This document shows, piece by piece, positions 30,146 through 43,343 of a DNA stretch of 64,000 nucleotides; positions within the stretch are counted from its first letter, which is position 1, and each line of letters opens with the position of its first letter. This DNA is from Actinernus sp. WN-2022 (taxonomy: Eukaryota > Cnidaria > Anthozoa > Actiniaria > Actinernidae): contig JAOWCC010000237.1 of the NCBI GenBank assembly GCA_030867875.1, positions 7,623,713 through 7,687,712 on the forward strand. Direction: 5' to 3'. The translations under genes and the position numbers were made by a program. The notes beneath the pieces are model-generated. The model ran no database searches, had not been told where the DNA came from, and saw only the letters and a program-made list of their open reading frames with translations.

Positions 30146-32119
30146 TAAAATGATTCAGAAAAGGCACTTTTACGCTATTGTACGTTATAATTTGGCTCAG
30201 CTGATGTTATTCCTACCATAAGCTAGAGATTTTATTATTCTTTTGAGTAAGGCGTTGATAGATTGAGTAATTGCGTTCGACGAAGGAGAAAGAATTATAA
30301 TCTTGCGTTGGACTGCCTGTGGTCATGTGTGGGTTACCTGTGCTTTCCCAGGCGAAAGAAATCGAGATTTTTGGTGCCCTGGCTGGTGTGCTACAGTTTC
30401 GGAATAAATTTTCTCGGCCGGGAAACTGATAAGTACACAATGCGCGCGAGTTCGACGTGCTCACTGGAGTTGGAAGTTTTAGTGTGCTCTGAAAGTTGTC
30501 TTGTTTTCCCAATCAAATACAATGTTGTTTAAAAAGTTCGTAAGTACGATTTGACAAAGCCTGAGGAAAGTGTATACCACTTCTGGAGCGTTTACAAAGT
30601 CTGATGTCCGAGCTACATCGAGCCAAAGATGGTCTGTTTTGTCGGTCTGCCCCTCGATTGGTTCGAAGGCGAAGGATTTCAGCCGAAGCCACTCCAACCT
30701 AGAGGCGATTACTTTGCTGGGATTGTGATTTTCGCTGAACAGATACGAAAACTACAAACATCAAGATACTATAAGTATAATCATACCTGAAGAGAAATAT
30801 TTGAAATATTTGACCGAATTACCCCCTTTTTGGTGAGCTATGTAATTTTTTGGTGAGCTCTCATTAATTCAATGACGTCACGGTTCTATTGTCTTGTACT
30901 CATGAATAAAGTGGTGGGCTCATGAATAAAGTGGTAGGCTCATGAATAAAGTGTTGGGCTAATGAATAAAGTGGTGGGCTCATGAATAAAATGGGGGTGA
31001 ATATATTATCTTTTGTCTGGGGCTCATGAATAAAGTGTGGTGGAATCTGATGACGGCATAGAAGGCGGAGGATTTCAATTTCAGCTGCACTGCATAACCC
31101 CTACAGAACTCCTAAAATGTCTTTATTATTTTCCTTACAGCTATTACCTTCGCTATCACTCGTAACGTAATTCTGAGATCAGAATATTTATAAACCTAAA
31201 AGGTAAATCCACAATGACTCATTAGAGCAACTTTGCTATTGACCTTAGGGATTAACGATAACTGAAGGGCCATCAGTACAGTTTGATAGAAACAATAGCC
31301 CTATTGTTTTGAGGAAAACTCTTGAGATGCAAATTCTTCTCTAAAACTGAACTATAATTACCATACGAATAAAAACAAATCCACCAGATAAATTAAACAA
31401 AGTTTATTCAATTTCAAAAACACCTATTGACAGTTTGTTTTCCTTAGTCTCACAGATTTCATAACTTTCTTATTTCTCAGTTCTTGGGTTGATATAATAT
31501 AATATAATATATATAATATAAGGGTCAAGGAACATTTAAGTATACATGACATTCAGTTATATTTAGTATCGAATTAATAATCATTGTTAATTAACTATCA
31601 TCTAGTAATATTCATATAAGAAATATAGAAATATACGCATTTATGTAGACGAAACGACTGATGGTCTTAAGTCTAAAATATGATCGGAATTTAGATTTTA
31701 GGAAGCAGTTGCATATATTAGTCTATACACCATATACACCATTTGTATTAGCAGTTATTAATTTCATTGATGAACTCTTGTAATTTCATGTTTTGCAGAA
31801 TCAGTCAGTCATATAGTCAGTCAATCAGTCAGTCAATCGACTCATGGTCATGCAGTAAATTCGGGCAGAATACTGCGGTAATAAATTTAAAACTGATTAA
31901 AAGAAATCCCTGTGTGTCAAGTCAGTTGTTCTCGGACTTTCCCGCCATCTTTTCTAATGCTTATTATCGCTGGGTGTTCTTTTATATTTTCCTATCAAGA
32001 GACTGATTTTATAGCGCTTGCTTGTTAGTCTGAGAATTCGTCCTCAAGTTTGTCTTCATACTCGAGTCTAAATATTGATACATTCCTCTAAAAAAATCCT
32101 ACTCGATACATACATATGA
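30146..32119. other. spacer 3 (short type)
   Basis: As spacer 1. Exon-like ORF at 30479-30697; AGTC run at 31801-31839. Confidence 0.6.
30901..30990. repeat. 20-bp minisatellite, 5 copies (short)
   Basis: Identical in length to 16071-16160, exactly 14830 bp away. Confidence 0.9.
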
Positions 32120-32257
32120 GTTATTTACCGGCTGAGAGGTCCGTATAGAGAAACATTGTGTACGAAGTCTTGTAATGTACTGACCGAGGCCGCATTACTA
32201 TATCAACACCGAGTGCACAGTTTCTCTATACAGACCGACCCTAATCCGGTAAATAAC
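32120..32257. repeat. 138-bp inverted repeat, 3' of A3
   Basis: Type A variant. Confidence 0.75.
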
Positions 32258-32903
32258 GTATGTTTTACCTCTATTCTCTTTCTATTTGAGAGTCGAATCA
32301 TTGTACAAACTCTAGTTCATTGAAAGAGCGCGCACTAGTTATCGTGACCGTGGTCAGAGATAGGAAAAGCCGCCCGCCCCTGGAATCAGTCAGATCGCCC
32401 GCTCGATCGCGCTCGAAAAACATAAATTGTTTCAGGTAGCAGCTGGACCAATTTAAACGGGCATACTGTTTGTGATCATCAGTTTAACTTTAGTTAACGT
32501 GCCTTTAATAACTTGAGAAATGTTGGGCATTCGTTTTGGAAACAAGGTAGGATCCAAAAAACGTATTTCAATGTCATGCACGAATGTCATGGAAAACATC
32601 CCACTAAATATGTAAATTGTAGGAAATAGGTTTTCATGCTAACGTTATTCAAGTGAATTGAAATACGTAAAGGCAAGGCTGCCAACCAGAACAATGTTTT
32701 GATATACACCTAAAATGTACACCAATGCATGTTATCAACAACAAAAACCATGATATACGTTTAAATTACTTATTGTGCAAGTGAGAATTTATTTTACTTG
32801 GCAATTTCTTTGCCTTTCCACTTTTAATGATTCGGAAGATTTCATCACAAAGCAATATTAGCGTTACCATTTAATTGCCATCACATGTGAATATTGATGA
32901 AGG

Positions 32904-33848
32904 TTAACTTGCTCTTTCTCTACAAGGCATAGTGGATTTTAAAGCTGTTGTTATCTTAGGAACACGTAGACCAAGAAGAACAGGATTCATAGCAGAGTTT
33001 ATCATGATGAACCTAGATGCAAACTGCCACAGGTAATCACTGGCTTTACGACTCACAAGTGTTCCCTCGTAAAACATCACATTCACGAAATAAAGGTTGA
33101 CAGAAATGAAAAAAGGAAGTGCCGCTAACCAAAATAATACAACAATTAGAATGATTGTGACTGTCATTTTTCGGTCTCTCTCAATTCTTCTTGCGTTGTT
33201 TTCTTTTCCCTCCTCTTGTTGAGCTTGTTCGGCATCTCTTTCAGCATTGCATGTTAACTGCTGGATTTGCTGTCTTTGCCGTTTTAACCTCTTAAAAATT
33301 ACAACATAAGTCACAGTCATTAGGACTAGTGGAAGAGAAACATGACTGTGGCTGTAGATGAGAAGAAGTACTGTGGATGGGATACCAAACAAAGGGAGCA
33401 GGCACATAAACAAAGCTAGCACCCAGATTATAGCAATGACCATCTTGACTCTTCGACTTGTGACTAAGATCTTGTAACATAGGGGTCGAAGCACGGCAAT
33501 CAGTCTATCAAACGACATCGCAGCGATAGTCAAATTGCTAACAAACACGACAAGGCTCCCAAGAAAGTAACAGGTAGCAGTGAGCAAGAAATTCTGGCGA
33601 TTTTTGGAAAGAAGGTAAGTTTGTATCCCTATCACACATCCGTATAGTGAGCCGGTTATGAAGTCGGAGACTGACAGGTTTGCAATGAGCAACGTCGAAG
33701 GTGTTCGTAAATTCCTCTGAGGATCTTTGCAAATGGCGAAAAGAACAACAAAGCTGCCAACACATGTCACGACTGCCCAGGAAACACAAAAGAATACCAA
33801 ACCGGAGTAAAATGATGGATCTGCTTTTTGCGGATCGGTTGAATTCAT
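32904..33848 (-). CDS. class A GPCR, type A, copy A3
   Basis: 314 aa, the same protein as A2. Confidence 0.92.
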   Translation of the reverse strand: MNSTDPQKADPSFYSGLVFFCVSWAVVTCVGSFVVLFAICKDPQRNLRTPSTLLIANLSVSDFITGSLYGCVIGIQTYLLSKNRQNFLLTATCYFLGSLVVFVSNLTIAAMSFDRLIAVLRPLCYKILVTSRRVKMVIAIIWVLALFMCLLPLFGIPSTVLLLIYSHSHVSLPLVLMTVTYVVIFKRLKRQRQQIQQLTCNAERDAEQAQQEEGKENNARRIERDRKMTVTIILIVVLFWLAALPFFISVNLYFVNVMFYEGTLVSRKASDYLWQFASRFIMINSAMNPVLLGLRVPKITTALKSTMPCRERAS

Positions 33849-34216
33849 AGTGTTCTACTACTCTTAGTAGTAGCAGGGAGCGATCATTCTATAGTTGGTA
33901 AGTTTGACTGTTCCTAGTGAAATTTTTTTTTTTATTCGTAACTAAAAATTAGCTGTGGTTAAAAGAAGTCGACAACCAATCGAAGGCTTGGAAAAAGCTA
34001 AATAGAAATTAGACGTCTATTCCTCCTAAAATTAAATAAAACACAGCGCATTTAGAGGATAGAAAAACTAATTAAGTAGAATGTCAAGTACAAAATTAAG
34101 AATATCATAACGCGCAAGTTAATATGAATTTCAAAAAGGCTGCAAGGAATAATATTACAAGCGAAAGTGTTGCCGGATCTGTGGAGATCAGGATCAGCAG
34201 AAGGAATGAAATCTAT

Positions 34217-34412
34217 GAAGACTGCAAGGCTGATCGGACGGCTGTACGATGTTATGTATTGTACACCGTATTTCCATTCGACAGAACGAACCTTCTTCAA
34301 GGGCTATAACTTAGCTCATATAACTCCTGAAGCAGGTGTTCGTTCTGCCCAACCGAAATACAGTGTACAATAAATAACATCGTACAATCGTCCGATCAGC
34401 CTTGCAGTCTTC
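34217..34412. repeat. long hairpin upstream of A3
   Basis: Type A version. A private change (AATAATATTA for AATAATGTTA) lies just outside its left arm near 34153. Confidence 0.8.
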
Positions 34413-34839
34413 GTATACAAGTTAAAATGATTCATATTGAGTGATTAGTTCCATATATTACTGCTGCAAGAAAGGCACTTTTATGCTATTGTACGTTATA
34501 ATTTGGCTCAGCTGATGTTATTCCCAGCATAAGCTAAAGATTTTACTATCCTTTTGAGTAAGGCGATGATAGATTGAGTAATCATAGACCTAATTTGCTT
34601 CGCTCTCCGGATCTCAATACAGAACACCTGTCATAACACGTTGAACAGTAAAGGTAAAACAACGTAACTCGTGACGGTGATTCTACTTGAGGCCGAAATG
34701 ATACCTACGAATTAACACGGGCCTCATCCGGGGACGAGGATGAAGGGCACGTCTGTGCGTGTTCGGTGCGTGTCTCGTCTCGTCTCAGACCTTAACTTTG
34801 ACTTTGTCTGTGTACATGTGGGGTCCAGTATCGGACCAG

Positions 34840-35068
34840 GTTTCATGAGAAAAAAATGGCTCCAAAACCTGGATTTCCAAATTATTGTGAAAACAATCCC
34901 GGATTTTCTCCCTGGTTGGTTATTCTGAATCGTCAAAAACCCGGAATTTCGCTTCTTATTTTTAGAGTAAAACCCTGACCCGGAAATCAAAATTAAGTTC
35001 AGACCTGTACCCGGTACCGTCGCACGTAGATATTTCGTTATAAACGAGAATGCAATCCCTCCCCCTGT
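34840..35068. repeat. dispersed repeat copy in unit 4
   Basis: Copy of 11101-11329 with no difference noticed. Confidence 0.75.
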
Positions 35069-35136
35069 CTTCATACTCGAGTCTAAATACTGATACATTC
35101 CTCAAAAAAATAATCCTACTCGATACATACATATGA

Positions 35137-35274
35137 GTTATTTACCGGCTGAGAGGTCCGTATAGACAAACATTGTGCACGAAGTCTTGTAATGTACTGA
35201 CCGAGGCCGCATTACTATATCAACACCGAGGGCACAGTTTTTCTATACAGACCGACCCTAATCCGGTAAATAAC
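35137..35274. repeat. 138-bp inverted repeat, 3' of B4
   Basis: Type B variant. Confidence 0.75.
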
Positions 35275-35914
35275 GTATGTTTTTCCTCTATTCTCTTTCG
35301 ATTTGAGAGTCGAATCATTGTACAAACTCCAGTTCATTGAAAGAGCGCGCACTAGTTATCGTGACCGTGGTCAGAGATAGGAAAAGCCACCCGCACCCGG
35401 AATCAGTCAGATCGCAGGAAATTGTAGCTTACCGCCCGCTCGATCGCGCTCGAAAAAAAAAATGTTTCTTTTTCTTCAAGTAGCAGCTGGACCAATTTCA
35501 ACGGGCATACTGTTTGTGATCCTCATTTGAACTTTAGTTAACGTGTCTTTGATAAATTGAGAAATGTTGGGCATTCGTTTTGGAAACAAGGTAGGTTCCA
35601 ATAAACGCATTTCAATGTCACGAATGTCATGGAAAACATCCCACTAAATATGTAAATTGTAGGAAATAGGTTTTCATGCTAACGTTATTCAAGTGAATTG
35701 AAACACATAAAGGCAAGGCTCCCAACCAGAATAATGTTTTGATATTCACCTAAAATGTCCGCCTATATATGCATGTTATCAACAACAAAAACCACAACAT
35801 CCGCTTAAATTAATTATCGTGCAAGTGAGGATTTATTTTACTTCGCAATTTCTTTGCCTTTCCACCGTTAATGATTTGTAAGATTTGATCACAAAGCAAT
35901 ATTAGCGTTACCAT

Positions 35915-36892
35915 TTAATTGCCATCAGATGTGAATATTGATGAAGGCTCAATTGCCCTTTCTCTACAAGCCAGAGAGGGTTTTAAAGCTGTTCTTATCT
36001 TGGGAACACGTAGGCCAAGAAGAACAGGATTCAGAGCAGAGTTTATCATGCTGAACCTGTATGCAAACTGCCACATGTACTCCCTGGCTTTACGACTCAC
36101 AAGTGTTCCCTTGTAAAACATCATATTCACGAAATAAAGGTTGACAGCAATGAAAAAAGGAACTGCTGCTAACCAAAATAACACAACAATTAGAATGATT
36201 GTGACTGTCATTTTTCGGTCTCTCTCAATTCTTCTCGCGTTGTTTCCTTTTCTCTCCTCTTGTTGAGCTTGTTCGGCAGCTCTTTCAGCATTACATGTTA
36301 ACTGCTGGATGTGCTGTCTCTGCCGTTTTAACCTCTTAAAAATTACAACATAAGTTACAGTCATTAGAACTAGTGGAAGAGAAACATGACTGTGGCTATA
36401 GATGAGAAGAAGTACTGTGGATGGGATACCAAACAAAGGGAGCAGGCACATAAACAAAGCTAGCAACCAGATTATAGCAATGACCATCTTGACTCTTCGC
36501 CTTGTGACTAAGATCTTGTAGCGTAGAGGTCTAAGCACGGCAATCAGTCTATCAAACGACATAGCAGCGATAGTCAAATTGCTAACAAACACGACAAGGC
36601 TACCAAGACGATAAACTGTAGCAGTGAGGAAGAAATTCTGGCGATTTTTGGAAAGAAGGTAAGTTTGTATCCCAATCAAACATCCGTATAGTGAGCCGGT
36701 TATGAAGTCGGAGACTGAAAGGTTTGCAATGAGCAACGTCGAAGGTGTTCGTAAATTACTCTGAGGATCTTTGTAAATGGCGAAAAGAACAACAAAGCTG
36801 CCAACACATGTCATGACTGCCCAGCAAACACAAAAGAATACCAAACCGGAGTAAAATGATGGATCGGCTTTTTGCGGATCGGTTGAATTCAT
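35915..36892 (-). CDS. class A GPCR, type B, copy B4
   Basis: 325 aa, the same protein as B1. Confidence 0.92.
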   Translation of the reverse strand: MNSTDPQKADPSFYSGLVFFCVCWAVMTCVGSFVVLFAIYKDPQSNLRTPSTLLIANLSVSDFITGSLYGCLIGIQTYLLSKNRQNFFLTATVYRLGSLVVFVSNLTIAAMSFDRLIAVLRPLRYKILVTRRRVKMVIAIIWLLALFMCLLPLFGIPSTVLLLIYSHSHVSLPLVLMTVTYVVIFKRLKRQRQHIQQLTCNAERAAEQAQQEERKGNNARRIERDRKMTVTIILIVVLFWLAAVPFFIAVNLYFVNMMFYKGTLVSRKAREYMWQFAYRFSMINSALNPVLLGLRVPKIRTALKPSLACRERAIEPSSIFTSDGN

Positions 36893-37226
36893 AGTGTTCT
36901 CCTAGTAGTAGCTGGGAGCGAGCATTCTATAGTTGTAAGTTTGATTGTTGGTAGCTAACTAGAAATTAGGTGCGGTTACATAGAAGTCAAGAACCAATGG
37001 ACGACTTGGAAAAAGCTAAATAGAAATTACACGTCTATTTCTCTTAAATTAAAAAAAGCACAGCACGTCTAGATTAAGGAAAACTAATTAAGTAGAACGT
37101 CAAGTACAAAATTAAGATTATCAAGTTAAAATGAATTTCAAAAAGGCTGCAAGGACCACTGTTACAAGCAAAAGTGTTGCCGGATCTGTGGAGATCAGGA
37201 TCAGCAGAAGGAATGAAATCTATGAA

Positions 37227-37422
37227 GACTGCAAGGCTGATCGGACGGTTGTACGATGTTATTTATTGTACACTATATTTCGGTTCGGCAGAACGAACCT
37301 TCTTCAAGGGTTATACGAGATACTTAGCTCATATAACCCCTGAAGCAGGTGTTCGTTCTGCCGTACCGAAATATAGTGTACAATAAAGAATATCGTACAT
37401 CCGTCCGATCAGCCTTGCAGTC
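37227..37422. repeat. long hairpin upstream of B4
   Basis: Type B version, abutting the LTR at 37423. Confidence 0.8.
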
Positions 37423-39054
37423 TGTTTCAAAAGGCTCTGCTCTATCAGGAATAGCGACGAATAGACCTAAATCAAGCTAGCTCTGACCTCTGGTTTATTC
37501 ACTTCTACTCCGAGCGTATCACGCAATAAAAACACTCCACATAAACATAACATTCATGTAGGCCAATCACGTGCCTGATTACATATTGTAACATCCTCCT
37601 CGTTTTAAGAGAATAACAATACTCTAAAGACAAGATGACGTAGTACGCACGTTGTCCTTTGTTAATAACTTTGAGTATTGTGGAGTTAACATAATATTTT
37701 AAGTAACCAGGAGCCTTCCTCGAACGCTGAGGCCGCACTGGCTCCTTCGGATGATTGGTGTGCGCGTTAGGAGGACTGGTCTGTGAAGATGTGGGAGGCT
37801 GGTTCGTTCGCTCATGTTGTAATGTTGTAAGGCAGGTGCGATCTGTCCTTGAAGGTCTCGCCCCGACGAGCTTTTACCCGGCTGAGCCTGTTTCGATGTT
37901 GTCATGGCTTCCGGACTCTCCGCTGATTTCTTCATATGGCACCGGTTTCTCCGGTACACATCCCCTTCAGGTGTTTCAACGCTGTATGACGGTTCATCCA
38001 GCCTAGCCGTCACGGTTGCTTTCTTTCGGGTTTTTTCTCCCAACCGAAATGGTTTTAATCGAACTACGTCGCCTTCCTCCAGCACTGGCAGGTCGTACGA
38101 TTGTAGAACTTAGCCTGCCTATTTTGTCGCTTATCCAACTCCTTGATTTCCTTGTCCGGATACACAACTCTGGATTGCAATAAAGTTTTTGTAGTTGGAA
38201 GAAGAGTCCTCGTCCTCCTGTTCATTAGGCGCTGGGTTGGGTTCGACTTCAAACCCTGGGTTGCCGTGTTCCGGTAGTCGAGAATCGCCAGATAGGGCTC
38301 TGTTCCGGACTCAAGCGCTTTGCGGAGAAGCTGCTTAGCTGTTTTCACCGCTGATTCCGCCTTGCTGTTGCCCGGACTGCTCGTGTTATCTTCAAAGTCC
38401 CATGTCTTGGCAAACTTCGCAAATTCTTCTGCACTGAATTGTCGGCCATTGTCACTGATTAAACGATCCGGGCAGCCGTATCGGGCAAAATGATTCTTAA
38501 GCTTTAAGATGACTGTCGCTGCACGGGTGTTCGGTAATCTATCTATCTCCCAGAAGTTACTGTAATAGTCCACCGTGATTAAGAATTCTTTGTTGTCAAA
38601 CGTAAACAGGTCAACACCGACCTGTTCCCACGGACGGGTTGGAGTCTCGTGAGGCATCAGTCTCTTTCTGGGGACTTGTTCCATACGCTCGGCGCGTTTC
38701 ACATGCTGCAACTAGCTCCTTTATTTCGGCGGACATTCCTGGCCAATAGAGCGTTTCTCTCGCTCGTCTCAGACACGACTCTTCCTCTTGGTGGGAGGAA
38801 AGTAGCTTCTGCTTCATTTCGTGGCGCATGCTGCTTGGAATGACTATTATTTGCCCTCGGAATATCATTCCGTCCTGCATCGCAAGCTCATCCCGTACAC
38901 TGAAATAGGGCGTTACAGGTGTCGGTAATTGCTTCCTTTCCTCAGGCCATCCGTGCAGAATGACATCCTTCAGCAGCTGTAAGGATTCATCTTTACCGGT
39001 CGCGGACCGAATTTGTTGTAGCCGCTCGCTCGAGATTCGGAGAAAGTTCGTCAG
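37423..39054 (-). mobile_element. truncated Ty3/Gypsy element, copy 4
   Basis: LTR 37423-37593, with one private change near 37433; Ser variant. Confidence 0.85.
37699..38880 (-). pseudogene. Gypsy integrase remnant, copy 4
   Basis: Frames 38611-38880, 38064-38711 and 37699-38085, with the same lesions as copy 1. Confidence 0.85.
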
Positions 39055-41088
39055 TAAAATGATTCAGAAAAGGCACTTTTACGCTATTGTACGTTATAAT
39101 TTGGCTCAGCTGATGTTATTCCTACCATAAGCTAGAGATTTTATTATTCTTTTGAGTAAGGCGTTGATAGATTGAGTAATTGCGTTCGACGAAGGAGAAA
39201 GAATTATAATCTTGCGTTGGACTGCCTGTGGTCATGTGTGGGTTACCTGTGCTTTCCCAGGCGAAAGAAATCGAGATTTTTGGTGCCCTGGCTGGTGTGC
39301 TACAGTTTCGGAATAAATTTTCTCGGCCGGGAAACTGATAAGTACACAATGCGCGCGAGTTCGACGTGCTCACTGGAGTTGGAAGTTTTAGTGTGCTCTG
39401 AAAGTTGTCTTGTTTTCCCAATCAAATACAATGTTGTTTAAAAAGTTCGTAAGTACGATTTGACAAAGCCTGAGGAAAGTGTATACCACTTCTGGAGCGT
39501 TTACAAAGTCTGATGTCCGAGCTACATCGAGCCAAAGATGGTCTGTTTTGTCGGTCTGCCCCTCGATTGGTTCGAAGGCGAAGGATTTCAGCCGAAGCCA
39601 CTCCAACCTAGAGGCGATTACTTTGCTGGGATTGTGATTTTCGCTGAACAGATACGAAAACTACAAACATCAAGATACTATAAGTATAATCATACCTGAA
39701 GAGAAATATTTGAAATATTTGACCGAATTACCCCCTTTTTGGTGAGCTATGTAAATTTTTGGTGAGCTCTCATTAATTCAATGACGTCACGGTTCTATTG
39801 TCTTGTACTCATGAATAAAGTGGTGGGCTCATGAATAAAGTGGTGGGCTCATGAATAAAGTGGTAGGCTCATGAATAAAGTGGTGGGCTCATGAATAAAG
39901 TGGTAGGCTCATGAATAAAGTGTTGGGCTAATGAATAAAGTGGTGGGCTCATGAATAAAATGGGGGTGAATATATTATCTTTTGTCTGGGGCTCATGAAT
40001 AAAGTGTTGTGGAATCTGATGACGGCATAGAAGGCGGAGGATTTCAATTTCAGCTGCACTGCATAACCCCTACAGAACTCCTAAAATGTCTTTATTATTT
40101 TCCTTACAGCTATTACCTTCGCTATCACTCGTAACGTAATTCTGAGATCAGAATATTTATAAACCTAAAAGGTAAATCCACAATGACTCATTAGAGCAAC
40201 TTTGCTATTGACCTTAGGGATTAACGATAACTGAAGGGCCATCAGTACAGTTTGATAGAAACAATAGCCCTATTGTTTTGAGGAAAACTCTTGAGATGCA
40301 AATTCTTCTCTAAAACTGAACTATAATTACCATACGAATAAAAACAAATCCACCAGATAAATTAAACAAAGTTTATTCAATTTCAAAAACACCTATTGAC
40401 AGTTTGTTTTCCTTAGTCTCACAGATTTCATAACTTTCTTATTTCTCAGTTCTTGGGTTGATATAATATAATATAATATATATAATATAAGGGTCAAGGA
40501 ACATTTAAGTATACATGACATTCAGTTATATTTAGTATCGAATTAATAATCATTGTTAATTAACTATCATCTAGTAATATTCATATAAGAAATATAGAAA
40601 TATACGCATTTATGTAGACGAAACGACTGAAGGTCTTAAGTCTAAAATATGATCGGAATTTAGATTTTAGGAAGCAGTTGCATATATTAGTCTATACACC
40701 ATATACACCATTTGTATTAGCAGTTATTAATTTCATTGATGAACTCTTGTAATTTCATGTTTTGCAGAATCAGTCAGTCATATAGTCAGTCAATCAGTCA
40801 GTCAATCGACTCATGGTCATGCAGTAAATTCGGGCAGAATACTGCGGTAATAAATTTAAAACTGATTAAAAGAAATCCCTGTGTGTCAAGTCAGTTGTTC
40901 TCGGACTTTCCCGCCATCTTTTCTAATGCTTATTATCGCTGGGTGTTCTTTTATATTTTCCTATCAAGAGACTGATTTTATAGCGCTTGCTTGTTAGTCT
41001 GAGAATTCGTCCTCAAGTTTGTCTTCATACTCGAGTCTAAATATTGATACATTCCTCTAAAAAAATCCTACTCGATACATACATATGA
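39055..41088. other. spacer 4 (long type)
   Basis: As spacer 2. A private change, GTGTTGTGG for GTGTGGTGG, lies near 40006. Exon-like ORF at 39388-39606. Confidence 0.6.
39810..39959. repeat. 20-bp minisatellite, 8 copies (long)
   Basis: Same length and variant order as 24980-25129, exactly 14830 bp away. Confidence 0.9.
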
Positions 41089-41226
41089 GTTATTTACCGG
41101 CTGAGAGGTCCGTATAGAGAAACATTGTGTACGAAGTCTTGTAATGTACTGACCGAGGCCGCATTACTATATCAACACCGAGTGCACAGTTTCTCTATAC
41201 AGACCGACCCTAATCCGGTAAATAAC
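41089..41226. repeat. 138-bp inverted repeat, 3' of B5
   Basis: Type A variant beside a B gene, as in unit 3. Confidence 0.75.
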
Positions 41227-41835
41227 GTATGTTTTACCTCTATTCTCTTTCTATTTGAGAGTCGAATCATTGTACAAACTCTAGTTCATTGAAAGAGCGC
41301 GCACTAGTTATCGTGACCGTGGTCAGAGATAGGAAAAGCCGCCCGCCCCTGGAATCAGTCAGATCGCCCGCTCGCGCTCGAAAAACATAAATTGTTTCAG
41401 GTAGCAGCTGGACCAATTTAAACGGGCATACTGTTTGTGATCATCAGTTTAACTTTAGTTAACGTGCCTTTAATAACTTGAGAAATGTTGGGCATTCGTT
41501 TTGGAAACAAGGTAGGATCCAAAAAACGCATTTCAATGTCACGAATGTCATGGAAAACATCCCACTAAATATGTAAATTGTAGGAAATAGGTTTTCATGC
41601 TAACGTTATTCAAGTGAATTGAAACACATAAAGGCAAGGCTCCCAACCAGAATAATGTTTTGATATTCACCTAAAATGTCCGCCTATATATGCATGTTAT
41701 CAACAACAAAAACCACAATATCCGCTTAAATTAATTATCGTGCAAGTGAGGATTTATTTTACTTCGCAATTTCTTTGCCTTTCCACCGTTAATGATTTGT
41801 AAGATTTGATCACAAAGCAATATTAGCGTTACCAT

Positions 41836-42813
41836 TTAATTGCCATCAGATGTGAATATTGATGAAGGCTCAATTGCCCTTTCTCTACAAGCCAGAGAGG
41901 GTTTTAAAGCTGTTCTTATCTTGGGAACACGTAGGCCAAGAAGAACAGGATTCAGAGCAGAGTTTATCATGCTGAACCTGTATGCAAACTGCCACATGTA
42001 CTCCCTGGCTTTACGACTCACAAGTGTTCCCTTGTAAAACATCATATTCACGAAATAAAGGTTGACAGCAATGAAAAAAGGAACTGCTGCTAACCAAAAT
42101 AACACAACAATTAGAATGATTGTGACTGTCATTTTTCGGTCTCTCTCAATTCTTCTCGCGTTGTTTCCTTTTCTCTCCTCTTGTTGAGCTTGTTCGGCAG
42201 CTCTTTCAGCATTACATGTTAACTGCTGGATGTGCTGTCTCTGCCGTTTTAACCTCTTAAAAATTACAACATAAGTTACAGTCATTAGAACTAGTGGAAG
42301 AGAAACATGACTGTGGCTATAGATGAGAAGAAGTACTGTGGATGGGATACCAAACAAAGGGAGCAGGCACATAAACAAAGCTAGCAACCAGATTATAGCA
42401 ATGACCATCTTGACTCTTCGCCTTGTGACTAAGATCTTGTAGCGTAGAGGTCTAAGCACGGCAATCAGTCTATCAAACGACATAGCAGCGATAGTCAAAT
42501 TGCTAACAAACACGACAAGGCTACCAAGACGATAAACTGTAGCAGTGAGGAAGAAATTCTGGCGATTTTTGGAAAGAAGGTAAGTTTGTATCCCAATCAA
42601 ACATCCGTATAGTGAGCCGGTTATGAAGTCGGAGACTGAAAGGTTTGCAATGAGCAACGTCGAAGGTGTTCGTAAATTACTCTGAGGATCTTTGTAAATG
42701 GCGAAAAGAACAACAAAGCTGCCAACACATGTCATGACTGCCCAGCAAACACAAAAGAATACCAAACCGGAGTAAAATGATGGATCGGCTTTTTGCGGAT
42801 CGGTTGAATTCAT
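41836..42813 (-). CDS. class A GPCR, type B, copy B5
   Basis: 325 aa, the same protein as B1. It lacks the Ile60 change of B3. Confidence 0.92.
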   Translation of the reverse strand: MNSTDPQKADPSFYSGLVFFCVCWAVMTCVGSFVVLFAIYKDPQSNLRTPSTLLIANLSVSDFITGSLYGCLIGIQTYLLSKNRQNFFLTATVYRLGSLVVFVSNLTIAAMSFDRLIAVLRPLRYKILVTRRRVKMVIAIIWLLALFMCLLPLFGIPSTVLLLIYSHSHVSLPLVLMTVTYVVIFKRLKRQRQHIQQLTCNAERAAEQAQQEERKGNNARRIERDRKMTVTIILIVVLFWLAAVPFFIAVNLYFVNMMFYKGTLVSRKAREYMWQFAYRFSMINSALNPVLLGLRVPKIRTALKPSLACRERAIEPSSIFTSDGN

Positions 42814-43147
42814 AGTGTTCTCCTAGTAGTAGCTGGGAGCGAGCATTCTATAGTTGTAAGTTTGATTGTTGGTAGCTAACTAGAAATTAGGTGCGGTTAC
42901 ATAGAAGTCAAGAACCAATGGACGACTTGGAAAAAGCTAAATAGAAATTACACGTCTATTTCTCTTAAATTAAAAAAAGCACAGCACGTCTAGATTAAGG
43001 AAAACTAATTAAGTAGAACGTCAAGTACAAAATTAAGATTATCAAGTTAAAATGAATTTCAAAAAGGCTGCAAGGACCACTGTTACAAGCAAAAGTGTTG
43101 CCGGATCTGTGGAGATCAGGATCAGCAGAAGGAATGAAATCTATGAA

Positions 43148-43343
43148 GACTGCAAGGCTGATCGGACGGTTGTACGATGTTATTTATTGTACACTATATT
43201 TCGGTTCGGCAGAACGAACCTTCTTCAAGGGTTATACGAGATACTTAGCTCATATAACCCCTGAAGCAGGTGTTCGTTCTGCCGTACCGAAATATAGTGT
43301 ACAATAAAGAATATCGTACATCCGTCCGATCAGCCTTGCAGTC
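43148..43343. repeat. long hairpin upstream of B5
   Basis: Type B version, abutting the LTR at 43344. Confidence 0.8.

Larger units (their letters stand above)
26094..31954. repeat. array unit 3 (B3 only, short minisatellite)
   Basis: 5861 bp with no A gene. Its 5' part is type A 3' flank up to 26693 and type B 3' flank from 26699, a recombination junction. Confidence 0.9.
31955..40923. repeat. array unit 4 (A3, B4, long minisatellite)
   Basis: 8969 bp, the counterpart of unit 2 at +14830. Private changes noticed near 34153, 35798, 37433 and 40006. Confidence 0.9.
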